Of a DNA stretch of 64,000 nt, positions 25,470-35,218 are shown piece after piece. Each line of letters begins with the position of its first letter. Within the stretch, counting starts at the first letter, position 1. The notes under the pieces were generated by a model. The model was not told where the DNA came from, did not search any database, and saw only the letters and a program-made list of their open reading frames with translations. The translations under genes and the position numbers were made by a program. The stretch is from Cryptosporangium aurantiacum (GTDB lineage: Bacteria > Actinomycetota > Actinomycetes > Mycobacteriales > Cryptosporangiaceae), in NCBI RefSeq assembly GCF_900143005.1, contig NZ_FRCS01000001.1, forward strand, positions 744,001 through 808,000. The letters run 5' to 3'.

Positions 25470-27944
25470 ATGGCGCGGGGCACGCTGCGGATCTACCTCG
25501 GGGCGGCGCCCGGGGTCGGCAAGACGTTCAAGATGCTCGAGGAGGGCCGCCGCCGCGCCGAGCGGGGCGCCGACGTCGTCATCGGGTACGTCGAGACGCA
25601 CGGCCGGGCCGAGACCGCAGCGCAGATCCAGAACCTCGAGGTCGTGCCCCGCGCCCGGACGACCTACCGCGGTGCCGAGTTCGAGGAGATGGACCTCGAC
25701 GCGGTGCTCGCCCGGCGGCCCGAGGTCGCGTTGGTCGACGAGCTGGCGCACACCAACGTCCCCGGTAGCAGGCACGCGAAGCGCTGGCAGGACGTCGAGG
25801 CGTTGCTCGACGCCGGGATCGAGGTCGTCTCCACGGTCAACGTCCAGCACCTCGAGTCGGTGAACGACGTCGTCCGGACGATCACCGGCGTGCCGCAGCG
25901 CGAGACGGTCCCGGACGGGGTCGTCCGCGCCGCCGACCAGGTGGAGCTCGTCGACATGGCGCCGGAGGCCCTGCGCCGACGAATGGCCCACGGCAATATC
26001 TACCGGGCCGAGGCGATCGACGCCGCACTCGGCAACTACTTCCGGGTCGGAAACCTCACCGCGCTGCGCGAGCTGGCCCTGCTCTGGACCGCCGACAAGG
26101 TCGACGAGGCCCTCCGCCGGTACCGCGACGAACACGACATCCAGGGCATCTGGGAGGCCCGGGAACGGGTGGTCGTCGCGGTGACCGGCGGCCCGGAGGG
26201 CGACACGCTGATCCGCCGCGCGGCCCGGATCGCCGCTCGCAGCCAGTCCGGCGATGTGATCGCCGTCCACGTCTCGCGCAGCGATGGCCTGACCGGCGCC
26301 GACCCGGCCCGCCTGGAGCAGCAGCGGGAGCTGGTCGAGTCGCTCGGCGGCACGTTCCACGCGGTGATCGGCGACGACGTCCCCGGCGCCCTGCTCGACT
26401 TCGCGCGCGGTGCCAACGCGACCCAGCTCGTGCTCGGCACCAGCCGCCGACCGCGCTGGCAGCGTGCGCTGTCCGAGGGCATCGGCTCGCGGGTGATCGC
26501 CCGGTCCGGGCCGATCGACGTCCACATGGTGACGCACTCCGAGGCGGCGCGGCTGCGCCGGTTGCCGGGGATCACCGGCGGGCTCACCGCCCGCCGGCGG
26601 TGGTACGGATTCGGCCTGGCGGTGTTGGGCCTACCGCTGCTCACCGTGGCGTTGAAGCTCGTCGACCTGGACCTGTCCAGCGAACTCCTGCTGTTCCTGG
26701 GCCTCGTCGTCGCGGTCGCGCTCGTCGGCGGCGGCTACCCGGCGGTGTTCGCGGCCGCGGCGGGGACGCTGCTGGTCAACTGGTTCTTCACCCCGCCGGT
26801 GCGCACGTTCACGATCGCCGAGTTCGACAACCTCGTCGCACTGACGGTGTTCGTGCTGGTGGCGCTGGCCGTCGCGGCGGTCGTCGACGCGTCGGCGCGG
26901 CGGCGCCGGGAGGCGTCCCGGGCGCAGGCCGAGGCGGAGCAGCTCTCCGCGCTCAGCCGCGGCGTGCTGGCCGGTGGCCGGGCGCTGCCCGCGCTGCTCG
27001 CCCAGGTCAAGGACGCGTTCGGGCAGGAGTCGGTGACGCTGCTGGAACGCGCCGACGGCCGCTGGAACGTGGTGGACAGCGTCGGGCCGCCGGGCGAGAC
27101 CGGTGACGTCGACATACCCGTGGACGAGACGCTCCACCTGGTCCTGCGCGGGCGTCCGCTCCCGGCGTCCGACCGGCGCGTGCTCGCCGCGTTCGCGGCG
27201 CAGGCCGCGATCGCGCTGCGGCAGTCCCGGCTGTCCGCGCAGGCGGCCGAGGCCGCCCGGCTGGCCGAGGGCAACCGGATGCGGACCGCGTTGCTGGCCG
27301 CGGTCAGCCACGACCTGCGGACGCCGCTGGCGTCGATCAAGGCCGCGATCTCCGCGCTGCGAATGACGACGGTGACGCTGGAACCCGACGACGTGGCGGA
27401 GCTGCACGCGACGATCGACGAGTCGGCAGACCAGCTCGTCGCGCTGATCGACAACCTGCTCGACATGAGCCGGCTGCAGACCGGCGCCGTCGATCCGCTG
27501 CGGCGCGTGATCGGTCTCGACGAGGTCGTGCCGCGCGCGGTCGCCGACGGAACCGGCGGCGCGGCCGAGCAGATCACCGTCGACGTGCCGGAGACGCTGC
27601 CCGCGGTGCTCGCCGACCCCGGCCTGCTGGAGCGAGCCGTCGCCAACCTGGTGAGCAACGCGGTGCGGCACGGCGCGGGCGCGCCGATCGTGGTGCGCGC
27701 CAGCGCGCTCGGTGACCGGGTAGAACTGCGGGTCGTGGACACCGGACCGGGCGTCCCGGAGGCCGACCGGGACAGGATCTTCGCGCCGTTCCAGCGGCTC
27801 GGCGACCGTCCGATGGGCAACGGCGTCGGGCTCGGCCTGGCGGTGGCAAGGGGGTTCGTGGAAGCGATGGGCGGCACGCTGGAGCCGGAGGACACGCCCG
27901 GCGGCGGGTTGACGATGGTCGTGTCGCTGGAGGTAGCCCGATGA
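25470..27944 (+). CDS. kdpD: KdpD, sensor histidine kinase for K+
   Basis: 824 residues from ATG 25470, 2 bp after kdpC, behind GAAGGAAGG. N-terminal KdpD domain with Walker A (GAAPGVGKTFKMLEEG) and VDELAHTNVPGSRHAKRWQD; a universal-stress-protein-like domain at about 230-360 (RVVVAVTGGPEGDTLIRRA); four membrane spans at about 375-480; a GAF-like region; then the kinase core with phospho-acceptor His in AVSHDLRTPLAS near 612 and ATP-binding N and G boxes (NLVSNAVRHGAG, VDTGPGVPEADRDRIF, GVGLGLAVARGF). Full-length protein, unlike truncated KdpDs of some bacteria. It signals to KdpE under K+ limitation. Confidence 0.97.
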   Translation: MARGTLRIYLGAAPGVGKTFKMLEEGRRRAERGADVVIGYVETHGRAETAAQIQNLEVVPRARTTYRGAEFEEMDLDAVLARRPEVALVDELAHTNVPGSRHAKRWQDVEALLDAGIEVVSTVNVQHLESVNDVVRTITGVPQRETVPDGVVRAADQVELVDMAPEALRRRMAHGNIYRAEAIDAALGNYFRVGNLTALRELALLWTADKVDEALRRYRDEHDIQGIWEARERVVVAVTGGPEGDTLIRRAARIAARSQSGDVIAVHVSRSDGLTGADPARLEQQRELVESLGGTFHAVIGDDVPGALLDFARGANATQLVLGTSRRPRWQRALSEGIGSRVIARSGPIDVHMVTHSEAARLRRLPGITGGLTARRRWYGFGLAVLGLPLLTVALKLVDLDLSSELLLFLGLVVAVALVGGGYPAVFAAAAGTLLVNWFFTPPVRTFTIAEFDNLVALTVFVLVALAVAAVVDASARRRREASRAQAEAEQLSALSRGVLAGGRALPALLAQVKDAFGQESVTLLERADGRWNVVDSVGPPGETGDVDIPVDETLHLVLRGRPLPASDRRVLAAFAAQAAIALRQSRLSAQAAEAARLAEGNRMRTALLAAVSHDLRTPLASIKAAISALRMTTVTLEPDDVAELHATIDESADQLVALIDNLLDMSRLQTGAVDPLRRVIGLDEVVPRAVADGTGGAAEQITVDVPETLPAVLADPGLLERAVANLVSNAVRHGAGAPIVVRASALGDRVELRVVDTGPGVPEADRDRIFAPFQRLGDRPMGNGVGLGLAVARGFVEAMGGTLEPEDTPGGGLTMVVSLEVAR

Positions 27945-28615
27945 CCAGGATCTTGGTGGTCGACGACGAACCGCAGCTGCTGCGGGCGCTGCGGATCACG
28001 CTGCGAGCGCGGGGGTACGAGGTGGAGACCGCCTCGGACGGGAAGGCGGCGCTGGAGGCCGCCGCGCACAAGCACCCGGAGCTGATCGTGCTGGACCTCG
28101 GCCTGCCCGACCTGGACGGGATCGAGGTCATCGAGGGGCTGCGGCCGTGGTTCACCGGCCCGATCGTCGTGCTCTCCGCCCGGCAGGACAGCGACGACAA
28201 GGTGCTCGCGCTGGACGCCGGCGCCGACGACTACGTGACGAAGCCGTTCGGCATGGACGAGCTGCTGGCCCGGTTGCGCGCGGCGCTGCGGCGGGCGACC
28301 CCGGCACCGGACGCCGTCGTCGTCACCACCGACGCGTTCACCGTGGACCTCGCGGCGAAACGAGTCACGGTCGGCGAGCACGACGTCCGGCTCACCCCGA
28401 CCGAGTGGGGCATGCTCGAGGTGCTGGTCCGCAACCCGGGCCGGTTGGTGCCGCGCAAGCAGCTGCTCCGCGAGGTCTGGGGGCCCGCGTACGGGGACGA
28501 GTCCAACTACCTGCGGGTCTACATCGCGCAGCTGCGGCGCAAACTGGAGCCCGACCCGTCCCACCCGCGTTACCTGCTCACCGAACCCGGCATGGGTTAC
28601 CGTTTCGAGCCCTGA
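27941..28615 (+). CDS. kdpE: KdpE, response regulator
   Basis: 224 residues, overlapping kdpD by 4 bp. Receiver domain 1-115: acidic pocket VVDDEP, phosphorylation Asp in IVLDLGLPDLDG near 52, Lys of TKPFGMDELLARL near 101. OmpR-type winged helix 130-224 with LTPTEWGMLEVLVRNPGRL, YLRVYIAQLRRKLEPDP and YLLTEPGMGYRF. It is expected to activate the kdp promoter through the GTCAA repeats at 20872-20919. Confidence 0.97.
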   Translation: MTRILVVDDEPQLLRALRITLRARGYEVETASDGKAALEAAAHKHPELIVLDLGLPDLDGIEVIEGLRPWFTGPIVVLSARQDSDDKVLALDAGADDYVTKPFGMDELLARLRAALRRATPAPDAVVVTTDAFTVDLAAKRVTVGEHDVRLTPTEWGMLEVLVRNPGRLVPRKQLLREVWGPAYGDESNYLRVYIAQLRRKLEPDPSHPRYLLTEPGMGYRFEP

Positions 28616-28630
28616 CGGGAAAGGAGTGCG

Positions 28631-29299
28631 ATGTCCCGGTTCGAAGGCTTCGACGCCCAGGTACCCGAGTGGTTCGTCGGGCTGGAGGCGGACAACAGCA
28701 AGACGTACTTCGACGCGCACCGGCCGTACTACGAACGCGCCGTCCGGGGTCAGCTCACCGCGCTGCTCGCCGACCTGAGCGAGGAACTCGGCGGCGAGAC
28801 GAAGATCTTCCGCCAGAACCGCGACGTGCGGTTCTCGGTGGACAAGTCGCCGTACAAGACACAGACCTACGGCATCCTGTCCGGCTCGACGCTCACCCCG
28901 GCGGGGCTCTACGTCGGGATCTCCGCGGACGGGCTGACCGCGGGCGGCGGCTACTGGCGGATGGAGCGGGACCAGCTCGAGCGCTACCGCTCGGCCGTCG
29001 CCGACGACGAACGTGGAGCCGACCTGGCCGCCCGGACCGCGGAGGTGGAGGCGGCGGGGCTCGAACAGTGGGGGGAGAGCCTGGCCACCGCACCCCGCGG
29101 TTACCCTCGCGACCATCCGCGGATCGAGATGCTGCGCCGGAAGAGCGTGACGTTCGGCCGGCGCCTGCCGGTCGGCGACGGCATCGGCGCCACCGAGGGC
29201 CGCACGTTCGTCGCGGGAACCTGGACGTCGTCGGCCCCGGTCCTCCACTGGCTCGATACGCACGTCGGCCCCACCACCGCACCCCCCAGACGCCGCTGA
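28631..29299 (+). CDS. DUF2461 domain protein
   Basis: 222 residues behind AAAGGAG. Family features: FEGFDAQVPEWFVGLEADNSK at the start, KIFRQNRDVRFSVDKSPYKT, an AGLYVGISADG block and YPRDHPRIEMLRRKSVTFGR. DUF2461 proteins are widespread and of unknown function. It lies 15 bp after kdpE and may ride on the kdp transcript; a K+ role is not indicated by sequence. Its stop lies 2 bp before the tandem repeat block. Confidence 0.88.
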   Translation: MSRFEGFDAQVPEWFVGLEADNSKTYFDAHRPYYERAVRGQLTALLADLSEELGGETKIFRQNRDVRFSVDKSPYKTQTYGILSGSTLTPAGLYVGISADGLTAGGGYWRMERDQLERYRSAVADDERGADLAARTAEVEAAGLEQWGESLATAPRGYPRDHPRIEMLRRKSVTFGRRLPVGDGIGATEGRTFVAGTWTSSAPVLHWLDTHVGPTTAPPRRR

Positions 29300-29300
29300 C

Positions 29301-29402
29301 CTCAGCCACTGTGTTTCGTGGTCGGCTCAGCCACTGTGTTTTCTTGGTCGGCTCAGCCACTGTGTTTTCTTGGTCGGCTCAGCCACTGTGTTTCCTGGTC
29401 GG
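29301..29402. repeat. Four intergenic 25/26-bp tandem repeats
   Basis: Units of the form CTCAGCCACTGTGTTTTCTTG followed by GTCGG occur back to back (lengths 25, 26, 26, 25 bp), then a partial fifth unit CTCAGCC reaching the stop of the APC permease gene. Copies 2 and 3 are identical; 1 and 4 differ only in the TTTCGTG/TTTCCTG core. The block fills almost the whole gap between two convergent genes and is far more AT-rich than its surroundings. There are no spacers, so it is not a CRISPR. It may serve as a transcription barrier or be a recent slippage expansion. Confidence 0.92.
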
Positions 29403-29403
29403 C

Positions 29404-31374
29404 TCAGCCGACGTGGACGAAGGGGCGGCGGGTGCGGTCGGGTTCGGCGCGGCGGAGTACCTCTCGTGCCACCGGCGCTACCTCGCCGGCGCCGACGAAC
29501 AGGAACTTCAGCAGGTGGACGATCGGGTTTCCCTCCGTCCACTCGAAGTAGACGTGCGGGCGGACGTCGTAGGTGTCCCGGACGTGCAGGAGCAACGCCG
29601 CCACCGAGTTCGGGACGCTCGCCGCGCGCATCGAGAGCACTCGGTATCCGTCCCGCTCCTCGCCGACGACGTGCAGGTCGCTCGCGAACTCCGACGCGTC
29701 GGCGACCGTGACCTCGAGGAACAGCACCGGCGCCGCGGCCGGCAGGTGGTGCCGTTCCCGGGCTTCGGCCTCCTTCTCGGCGTACTCGCTCGCGTCCCGG
29801 GAGTTCGGCTCGTTCGCGACGATCTCCAGGACGCCGTCGTGCACGCTCTCGGCGACCAGCCGGGCGGCGGTCTCGTCCAGCGTGACCTCGGTGGCGCGCA
29901 GCTCGAACGCCCGCTGTACCCGGGACGCGAAGGAGGTCGCGACGATCGCGACGATGAACAGCGCCGCGATTTTGACGCCGTCCGGGCGCTCGATCACGTT
30001 CGCGATCGTCGTGTAGGTGAAGATCGCCGCGATCGTTCCGAACCCGATCATCGCCGGGCGGCGGCCACGGCGATGGGCCGACAGCGTGACCGCGATCGCC
30101 GCCGACGTCATCAGCACGAGGACGCCGGTCGCGTAGGCACCGCCCTGAGCGTCCACATCGGCGTCGAACAGGATCGTGACGACGAACGCCACCGCGGTGA
30201 ACAGCAGCACCAGCGGCCGGACCGCCCGCGCCCACTCCGGAGCCATCCCGTACCGGGGCAGGTAGCGCGGCACCAGGTTCAGCAGGCCGGCCATCGCGGA
30301 CGCACCAGCGAACCAGAGAATCGCGATCGTGCTCAGGTCGTAGATCGTGCCGAACACCTCGCCGAGGTGCTCGTGCGCCAGGTAGGCCAGGGCGCGGCCG
30401 TTGGCCTCGCCGCCGGACTCGAACTCCTTCTCCGGGATCAGGACGGTCGTGCAGAAACTGGACGCCATCAGGAAGCAGCTCATCGTCAGCGCCGCGGTCG
30501 TGAGCAGCCGGCGCGCACCGGCGATCCGGCCGACCGGACGCCGCTCGGTGTCCCCGGCGCGGCCCCGGATCTGCGGCATCACCGCGACACCGGTCTCGAA
30601 GCCGGAGAGCCCCAGCGCGAGCTTCGGGAACACCAGCAGTGCCACCGCGATCACCGCGAACGGGCTGCCGTGCGAGGTGGTCAGCGCCTCCGACCAGTCG
30701 CCGATCTTCGTCGGGTGGGTGGCGACCTCGTAGAACGCGGCCAGCAGCACGACGAGGTTCAGCGATAGGTAGACGCTCACCAGCCCGACCGCGATGCCGA
30801 CCGCCTCGGTGAAGCCCTTGAGGAACACCCCGCCGAGCAGCGCGAGCAGCACCAGCGTGATCAGCACCTCCTGGCCGTGCAGGAACGACGGCGCGAACGG
30901 ATTTTCCTCCAGGTGCGCGGTAGCGTCCGCGGCCGAGAGCGTCATCGTGATCAGGAAGTCCGTGCACGCGAACCCGAGCAGCGCCAGCACGAACAGCTTG
31001 CCGCCCCACCAGGGCAGCACCTTCTCCAGCATCGCGATCGAGCCCTCGCCGTGCGGGCTCTCCTTCGCGACCCGGCGGTACACCGGCAGCGCGCCGAGCA
31101 GCGTCAGCAGGATCAGCACCATCGTGGCGAACGGTGAGATGACGCCTGCGGCGAGCGCGGCGATGCCCGGCTGGTAGCCGAGCGTCGAGAAGTAGTCGAC
31201 GCCCGTCAGGCACATGACCTTCCACCAGGGATGGGTCTTGTGCTCGGCGACCGGCGCGCGGTGCGGCCCCGGGTGGTCGGTCGCTCGGTCGGCCAGCCCG
31301 TCCAACAGCCACCGGCGGACGCCGGTGCGCATTCCGTCGTGCGGCGGAGCCGCCACTCCTGCCACATCAGTCAC
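29404..31374 (-). CDS. APC-superfamily permease, KUP/KimA-like
   Basis: 656 residues from GTG 31374; the frame continues upstream but that overlaps the hydrolase gene. About twelve membrane spans between 50 and 480, with [20 protein letters not shown] in TM1, the unwound-helix G-Y-x-P type typical of APC carriers; [59 protein letters not shown] cytoplasmic C-terminal domain of about 170 residues follows. Amino acid or K+ as substrate cannot be decided from sequence. The position directly after kdp suggests K+. Its start overlaps the hydrolase stop by 4 bp. Confidence 0.8.
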   Translation of the reverse strand: MTDVAGVAAPPHDGMRTGVRRWLLDGLADRATDHPGPHRAPVAEHKTHPWWKVMCLTGVDYFSTLGYQPGIAALAAGVISPFATMVLILLTLLGALPVYRRVAKESPHGEGSIAMLEKVLPWWGGKLFVLALLGFACTDFLITMTLSAADATAHLEENPFAPSFLHGQEVLITLVLLALLGGVFLKGFTEAVGIAVGLVSVYLSLNLVVLLAAFYEVATHPTKIGDWSEALTTSHGSPFAVIAVALLVFPKLALGLSGFETGVAVMPQIRGRAGDTERRPVGRIAGARRLLTTAALTMSCFLMASSFCTTVLIPEKEFESGGEANGRALAYLAHEHLGEVFGTIYDLSTIAILWFAGASAMAGLLNLVPRYLPRYGMAPEWARAVRPLVLLFTAVAFVVTILFDADVDAQGGAYATGVLVLMTSAAIAVTLSAHRRGRRPAMIGFGTIAAIFTYTTIANVIERPDGVKIAALFIVAIVATSFASRVQRAFELRATEVTLDETAARLVAESVHDGVLEIVANEPNSRDASEYAEKEAEARERHHLPAAAPVLFLEVTVADASEFASDLHVVGEERDGYRVLSMRAASVPNSVAALLLHVRDTYDVRPHVYFEWTEGNPIVHLLKFLFVGAGEVAPVAREVLRRAEPDRTRRPFVHVG

Positions 31375-32138
31375 GGCCGGACAGTACCCACCGCGCGACA
31401 AGCCTGGATCGCGGCATGGCCGAGGTACGTGCGGTCGGCGCCGACCGCGGCCAGCGTCGTCGTGGTGAGGGCTGCGGTGGGTGCGGCCTCGGCCCAGGCC
31501 TCGGCGACCGTCGCCGGGTGCATCGGGTCGTCGGTGACGGCCACCACCCCGCACGGCACGGTGAGCGACGCCAGCTCGGCGAGGGTGGGTCCGGCGCTGG
31601 TGGCCGTGGCCCGGAGTGCGGTGGTGAGTTCGCGGGCGGTGTACCGGGGCCACGCTGCCGCCAGCTCGTCCACGACCCAGGAGCCGGGCGCCGCGGCCCG
31701 CAGCCTTTCCACGGTGGCGGCGACCCCGTCCCGTTCGACGTCGGCCGCCGTTATCGCCGAGACTCCGGCGACCGCGTCCGGCTCCCCGGTCCAGGCGGGC
31801 ATCACGAGCAGCAAACCGGCCACCGCCGGACGCCGGCTCGGTCGGCGCGCCGCCGACCGGTTCAACCGGTGCGCGGCCCAGCGGACCGCCAGGTGGGCGC
31901 CGAGTGACACACCTCCCACCAACGCCGGCCCGAACCGCTCCTCGGCGTCGTCCAGCACGGTCAACTGACCTGCCACGACGTCCTCGACCGGGGGATCTGC
32001 CGTGACCAGGCAGAACCCAGCAGCGGCGAGCGGCGGACCGAACGCGCGGCGGACAAAATCGGCGTTTGACGCGCTCCCGGGGAGCACGATCGCCACGGGA
32101 TTCCCACGTTCGCCGTACCACTGCCAACGATCTGACAC
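31371..32138 (-). CDS. Alpha/beta hydrolase
   Basis: 255 residues. The nucleophile elbow is GGVSLGAH with Ser78, preceded by an oxyanion-type strand [17 protein letters not shown]. Candidate acid and base residues are in [17 protein letters not shown] (Asp, His) and the C-terminal YLGHAAIQA. Substrate unknown. It is followed on the same strand by the APC permease (4-bp overlap) and is divergent from the OB-fold gene. In M. tuberculosis the gene between DUF3710 and OB-fold (Rv2695) is of similar size, so this may be its counterpart and belong to the ancestral locus rather than to the kdp insert. Confidence 0.78.
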   Translation of the reverse strand: MSDRWQWYGERGNPVAIVLPGSASNADFVRRAFGPPLAAAGFCLVTADPPVEDVVAGQLTVLDDAEERFGPALVGGVSLGAHLAVRWAAHRLNRSAARRPSRRPAVAGLLLVMPAWTGEPDAVAGVSAITAADVERDGVAATVERLRAAAPGSWVVDELAAAWPRYTARELTTALRATATSAGPTLAELASLTVPCGVVAVTDDPMHPATVAEAWAEAAPTAALTTTTLAAVGADRTYLGHAAIQACRAVGTVRP

Positions 32139-32264
32139 GGTTGGCCATTGTGGCGTAGGAATCCTGACCTACCCTGATCAGGACGGCGCGGTACCGGGTA
32201 TGCCTCGGATACGCAAACGCGTTTCTACGGCATAGCCGCGCCGACTCGTCGCTGAGGTGCCCAC

Positions 32265-32660
32265 ATGACTGACACGCTGCCGCGGACCGCTGAGGACTCC
32301 GGCCTGAAACGGCTCTTCCGCCGTATCACCGCCTCCGACCGCGAACTCGATGCCGAGAACCTGCAGGAGGTCAGCGCCCGATCGGGGGCGGAGAAGGTCT
32401 GTGACTGTCCGCGGGGCCGGTACGCCACGGTCACCGGCCGGTTGACGTCCGTCCGCTACACCCCACGAACCAACCAGCCGACGCTGGAAGCCGAGCTGTT
32501 CGACGGCACCGGCTCGATCACGATCGTGTTCCTCGGCCGGCGGCGGATCGCCGGTATCGAGCCCGGCCGGTCGCTCTCCGTCGAGGGACGGCTCGCCCTG
32601 CGGGATGGTCGTAAGGTGATCTTCAACCCCGTCTACACGCTGGAGCCGACCTCACCGTGA
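32265..32660 (+). CDS. OB-fold nucleic-acid-binding domain protein
   Basis: 131 residues. An N-terminal helix ([20 protein letters not shown]) precedes an OB fold at about 45-125: [60 protein letters not shown]. Conserved at this place in actinobacteria (M. tuberculosis Rv2694c). Probably binds single-stranded nucleic acid; role not established. An AAACGCGTTT palindrome is centred 45 bp before the ATG. The stop overlaps the DUF3159 gene by 4 bp. Confidence 0.88.
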   Translation: MTDTLPRTAEDSGLKRLFRRITASDRELDAENLQEVSARSGAEKVCDCPRGRYATVTGRLTSVRYTPRTNQPTLEAELFDGTGSITIVFLGRRRIAGIEPGRSLSVEGRLALRDGRKVIFNPVYTLEPTSP

Positions 32661-33661
32661 CCGACCACCGCGCCCGGCCGACCGGCGACCGTATCGACTC
32701 GTCCGCCGACACCGACCGGCGCGAGGTGGAGGACGAGCAACTCGCCGAGGCGATCTTCGGCGACGAGCACCCCTCGGCTCGGGTCGCGGACATCCTCGCG
32801 GACGAGGCGGCACACCTGGTCGCCGATCTGCCGCCGGGCGACCCCGTCGGGCACGGCGGGCACGGTCGCCACGCTGCTCCGGAGAGGGCCCAGGTTTCGG
32901 ACAGCGCCGTAGTTCCGGGCGGCGGTGGTGACCCCGCGCCCGTCACCCCCGCGGACGGCGGTTCGCCGCGTCGCGTGCGGATCACCCCGCCGGAGGCGCA
33001 GGCTGAGGTTTCAGCCGACGACGGCGAGAAGGACGACGAACCGATCTCGATCGCGGACGCCGTCCGCGAGCAGCTCGGCGGGCTCCGCGGGTTGGTCGAG
33101 AGCAGCCTGCCGGTGCTGGTTTTCATCGTGGTGAACATGACCACGTCGCTGAAGCCGGCGCTCTGGGCAGCGGTCGGTTCTGCCGCGTTGATCGCCGCGT
33201 ACCGGCTGATCCGGCGCGATTCGGTACGGCATGCGCTGAACGGGCTGTTCGCGGTCGGGATCGCGGCGTTCATCGCCGCTCGCACCGGCCAGGCCGAGGA
33301 CTTCTACCTGCTCAACATCGCCCGCAACAGCGGCGGAGCGCTGCTGTGCGCGGGGTCCGTGCTGTTCCGGCGCCCGGTGATCGGGTACGCGTGGCGGTTC
33401 ATCGCCGAGATCCCGCCTGCGTGGCGGGAGAGCAAGGGGCTCATGCGGGCGTTCTCGCTGATCAGCCTCGTCTGGGCGCTGATGTTCGCGATCCGCGCGG
33501 GTGTGCAGATCTGGCTGTGGTCGCAGAGCAACGCCGACGCGCTCGGCTGGGCGTCGCTGGCGATGGGCTGGCCGATGTTCGGCGCCTGCCTGGTGTTCAC
33601 GATCTGGTACGGACGCCGCGCGATCGCGGCCGACGCCGAACGGACCGCAGCGGTCGGCTGA
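32657..33661 (+). CDS. DUF3159 domain membrane protein
   Basis: 334 residues. The first 125 residues are polar (acidic, His/Gly/Pro-rich) and specific to this genome. Then ISIADAVREQLGGLRGLVES begins the DUF3159 core with five or six membrane spans: LPVLVFIVVNMTTSLKPALW, AALIAAYRLI, GLFAVGIAAFIAARTGQAED (followed by FYLLNI), LISLVWALMFAIRAGVQIWL and LGWASLAMGWPMFGACLVF. Related to intracellular-septation-like proteins. Next to OB-fold and the TrkA pair as in M. tuberculosis (Rv2693c). Function unknown. Confidence 0.86.
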   Translation: MTDHRARPTGDRIDSSADTDRREVEDEQLAEAIFGDEHPSARVADILADEAAHLVADLPPGDPVGHGGHGRHAAPERAQVSDSAVVPGGGGDPAPVTPADGGSPRRVRITPPEAQAEVSADDGEKDDEPISIADAVREQLGGLRGLVESSLPVLVFIVVNMTTSLKPALWAAVGSAALIAAYRLIRRDSVRHALNGLFAVGIAAFIAARTGQAEDFYLLNIARNSGGALLCAGSVLFRRPVIGYAWRFIAEIPPAWRESKGLMRAFSLISLVWALMFAIRAGVQIWLWSQSNADALGWASLAMGWPMFGACLVFTIWYGRRAIAADAERTAAVG

Positions 33662-33730
33662 CCCGCCCGCCGCGGTCGGCGGACCTGCCCGCCGCGGTCG
33701 GGTGAGCCGTCCGCCGCGGACGGCCGGGCT

Positions 33731-34402
33731 TCAGTCGACCGAGCCGTCGCCGCTGACGACCGAGTGGAGACGGTCCTCGGTCTCCTGCGGGCACAGGAAC
33801 ATCAGCTCGTCACCGGCCTCCAGCGGGTCGTCCGGGGTCGGCACCAGCACCCGGGCCCCGCGGAGGATCGCGACCAGCGCCGCGTCCGACGGGAGCGGAA
33901 CCTCCCGCAGCGGACGCCCGACGTACGGCGCGTCCCCGGCCAGCGTGATCTCGACCAGGTTGGCCTGACCCTGCCGGAACGTCATCAGCCGCACCAGGTC
34001 GCCGACCGTCACGGCCTCCTCGACCAGCGCCGCCATCAGCCGCGGCTTGCTGACCGAGACGTCCACGCCCCACTGGTCGGTGAACAGCCACTCGTTCTCC
34101 GCCCGGTTGACCCGGGCGACGACCCGGCCGACCGCGAACTCGGTCTTCGCCAGCAGCGACACCACGAGGTTGACCTTGTCGTCGCCGGTCGCGGCCACCA
34201 CGACGTCGCACCCGGCCATCCCGGCGTCGTCCAGCGACGAGAGCTCGCACGCGTCGGCGAGCACCCACTCGGCCTCCGGAACGAGGTGGCTGCGCATCTG
34301 ACGGGGGTCACGGTCGATCAGCATCACCTGGTGACCGTTCTCCACCAGCTCGTTGGCCACCGAACGGCCGACGTTCCCGGCACCCGCGATCGCGACCCGC
34401 AT
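33731..34402 (-). CDS. ceoC: TrkA-type NAD-binding K+ regulatory protein CeoC
   Basis: 223 residues. RCK/TrkA_N Rossmann domain: MRVAIAGAGNVGRSVANELV (GxGxxG), acidic strand end MLIDRD, DDKVNLVVSLLAKTEF. A TrkA_C domain follows from about 140 (LVEITLAGDAPYVGRPLREV, PDDPLEAGDELMFLCP). Such proteins gate or regulate K+ uptake systems in response to NAD(H) or nucleotides. Start ATG overlaps the stop of ceoB by one base (TGATG). The matching pair in M. tuberculosis is ceoB/ceoC. Confidence 0.9.
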   Translation of the reverse strand: MRVAIAGAGNVGRSVANELVENGHQVMLIDRDPRQMRSHLVPEAEWVLADACELSSLDDAGMAGCDVVVAATGDDKVNLVVSLLAKTEFAVGRVVARVNRAENEWLFTDQWGVDVSVSKPRLMAALVEEAVTVGDLVRLMTFRQGQANLVEITLAGDAPYVGRPLREVPLPSDAALVAILRGARVLVPTPDDPLEAGDELMFLCPQETEDRLHSVVSGDGSVD

Positions 34403-35070
34403 CAGTGTCCCCTCTCGCCCGGAGCCGTAGCGGCGATCTCGCTGACCCTCTCGACCTGGCCCTCGGCCGCGAGCAGGAAGATCCGGTCGCCTTCCTGGAT
34501 GACCGTGGACCGGTTGCAGAGCTGCCCCACCCCGAAGCGGGTGAGGTACGCGACCCGCGCTCCGGTCGCTTCCTCCAGCGTCGAGATCCGCTGGGTGAGC
34601 CACCCGGGGTGCAGCGGTGGTTCGATCATCGCGACCGAGCCGGAGGGGTCGCGCCAGACCTCGACCGCGCTCTCCGGCATCAGCGCGCGGAGCACCTGGT
34701 CGGACGTCCAGCGGACGGTGGCGACGGTCGGGATGCCGAGACGCTCGTAGACCGCCGCTCGGCGGGGGTCGTAGATCCGCGCCACGACCCGCTGGACGCC
34801 GAACGTCTCCCTGGCCAGCCGCGCCGAGATGATGTTCGAGTTGTCGCCGCTGCTCACCGCCGCGAACGCGTCGGCCCGCTCGATGCCGGCCTCCTCGAGA
34901 GTCCGGCGCTCGAAGCCGACCCCGGTCACCGTCGAACCGCCGAAGTTCGGGCCGAGCCGGCGGAACGCATCGGGGTTCTGATCGATGACCGCGACGGTGT
35001 GCCCGCGCTTCTCCAGACTGTGGGCGAGGGTGGAGCCCACCCGTCCGCAGCCCATGATGACGATGTGCAC
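34402..35070 (-). CDS. ceoB: TrkA-type NAD-binding K+ regulatory protein CeoB
   Basis: 222 residues, paralogue of its neighbour. MHIVIMGCGRVGSTLAHSLE gives the GxGxxG site; VAVIDQNPDAFRRL has the acidic residue that binds ribose; FAAVSSGDNSNIISARLARE continues the TrkA_N fold; the C-terminal TrkA_C domain has YLTRFGVGQLC and VIQEGDRIFLLA. It sits between ceoC and the divergent KimA-like permease gene (148 bp gap), so the pair most likely acts on that permease or on K+ channels elsewhere. Confidence 0.9.
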   Translation of the reverse strand: MHIVIMGCGRVGSTLAHSLEKRGHTVAVIDQNPDAFRRLGPNFGGSTVTGVGFERRTLEEAGIERADAFAAVSSGDNSNIISARLARETFGVQRVVARIYDPRRAAVYERLGIPTVATVRWTSDQVLRALMPESAVEVWRDPSGSVAMIEPPLHPGWLTQRISTLEEATGARVAYLTRFGVGQLCNRSTVIQEGDRIFLLAAEGQVERVSEIAATAPGERGH

Positions 35071-35218
35071 GTCCGCAGTCCTTCCGCGCCCTGGAGGCCT
35101 GACCTCGCCTGGACGCTACACGCCCTGAACCCCCGGGTAACCCAGGGTCTTCGGACTCGATGTTCACGAGTTACCGCCCTGCCCGATCCGCCGGTCAGGA
35201 CGGACGTACGCTAGCGCC

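Noticed and set aside
29301-29402. Repeat block considered as a CRISPR array
   Set aside because: Units are contiguous at 25-26 bp with no unique spacers and no cas genes nearby.
31375-32148. Extending the APC permease at 29404 by about 258 codons upstream
   Set aside because: That region in the other frame encodes the alpha/beta hydrolase with a clear nucleophile motif, and the extension is Arg/Gly-rich.
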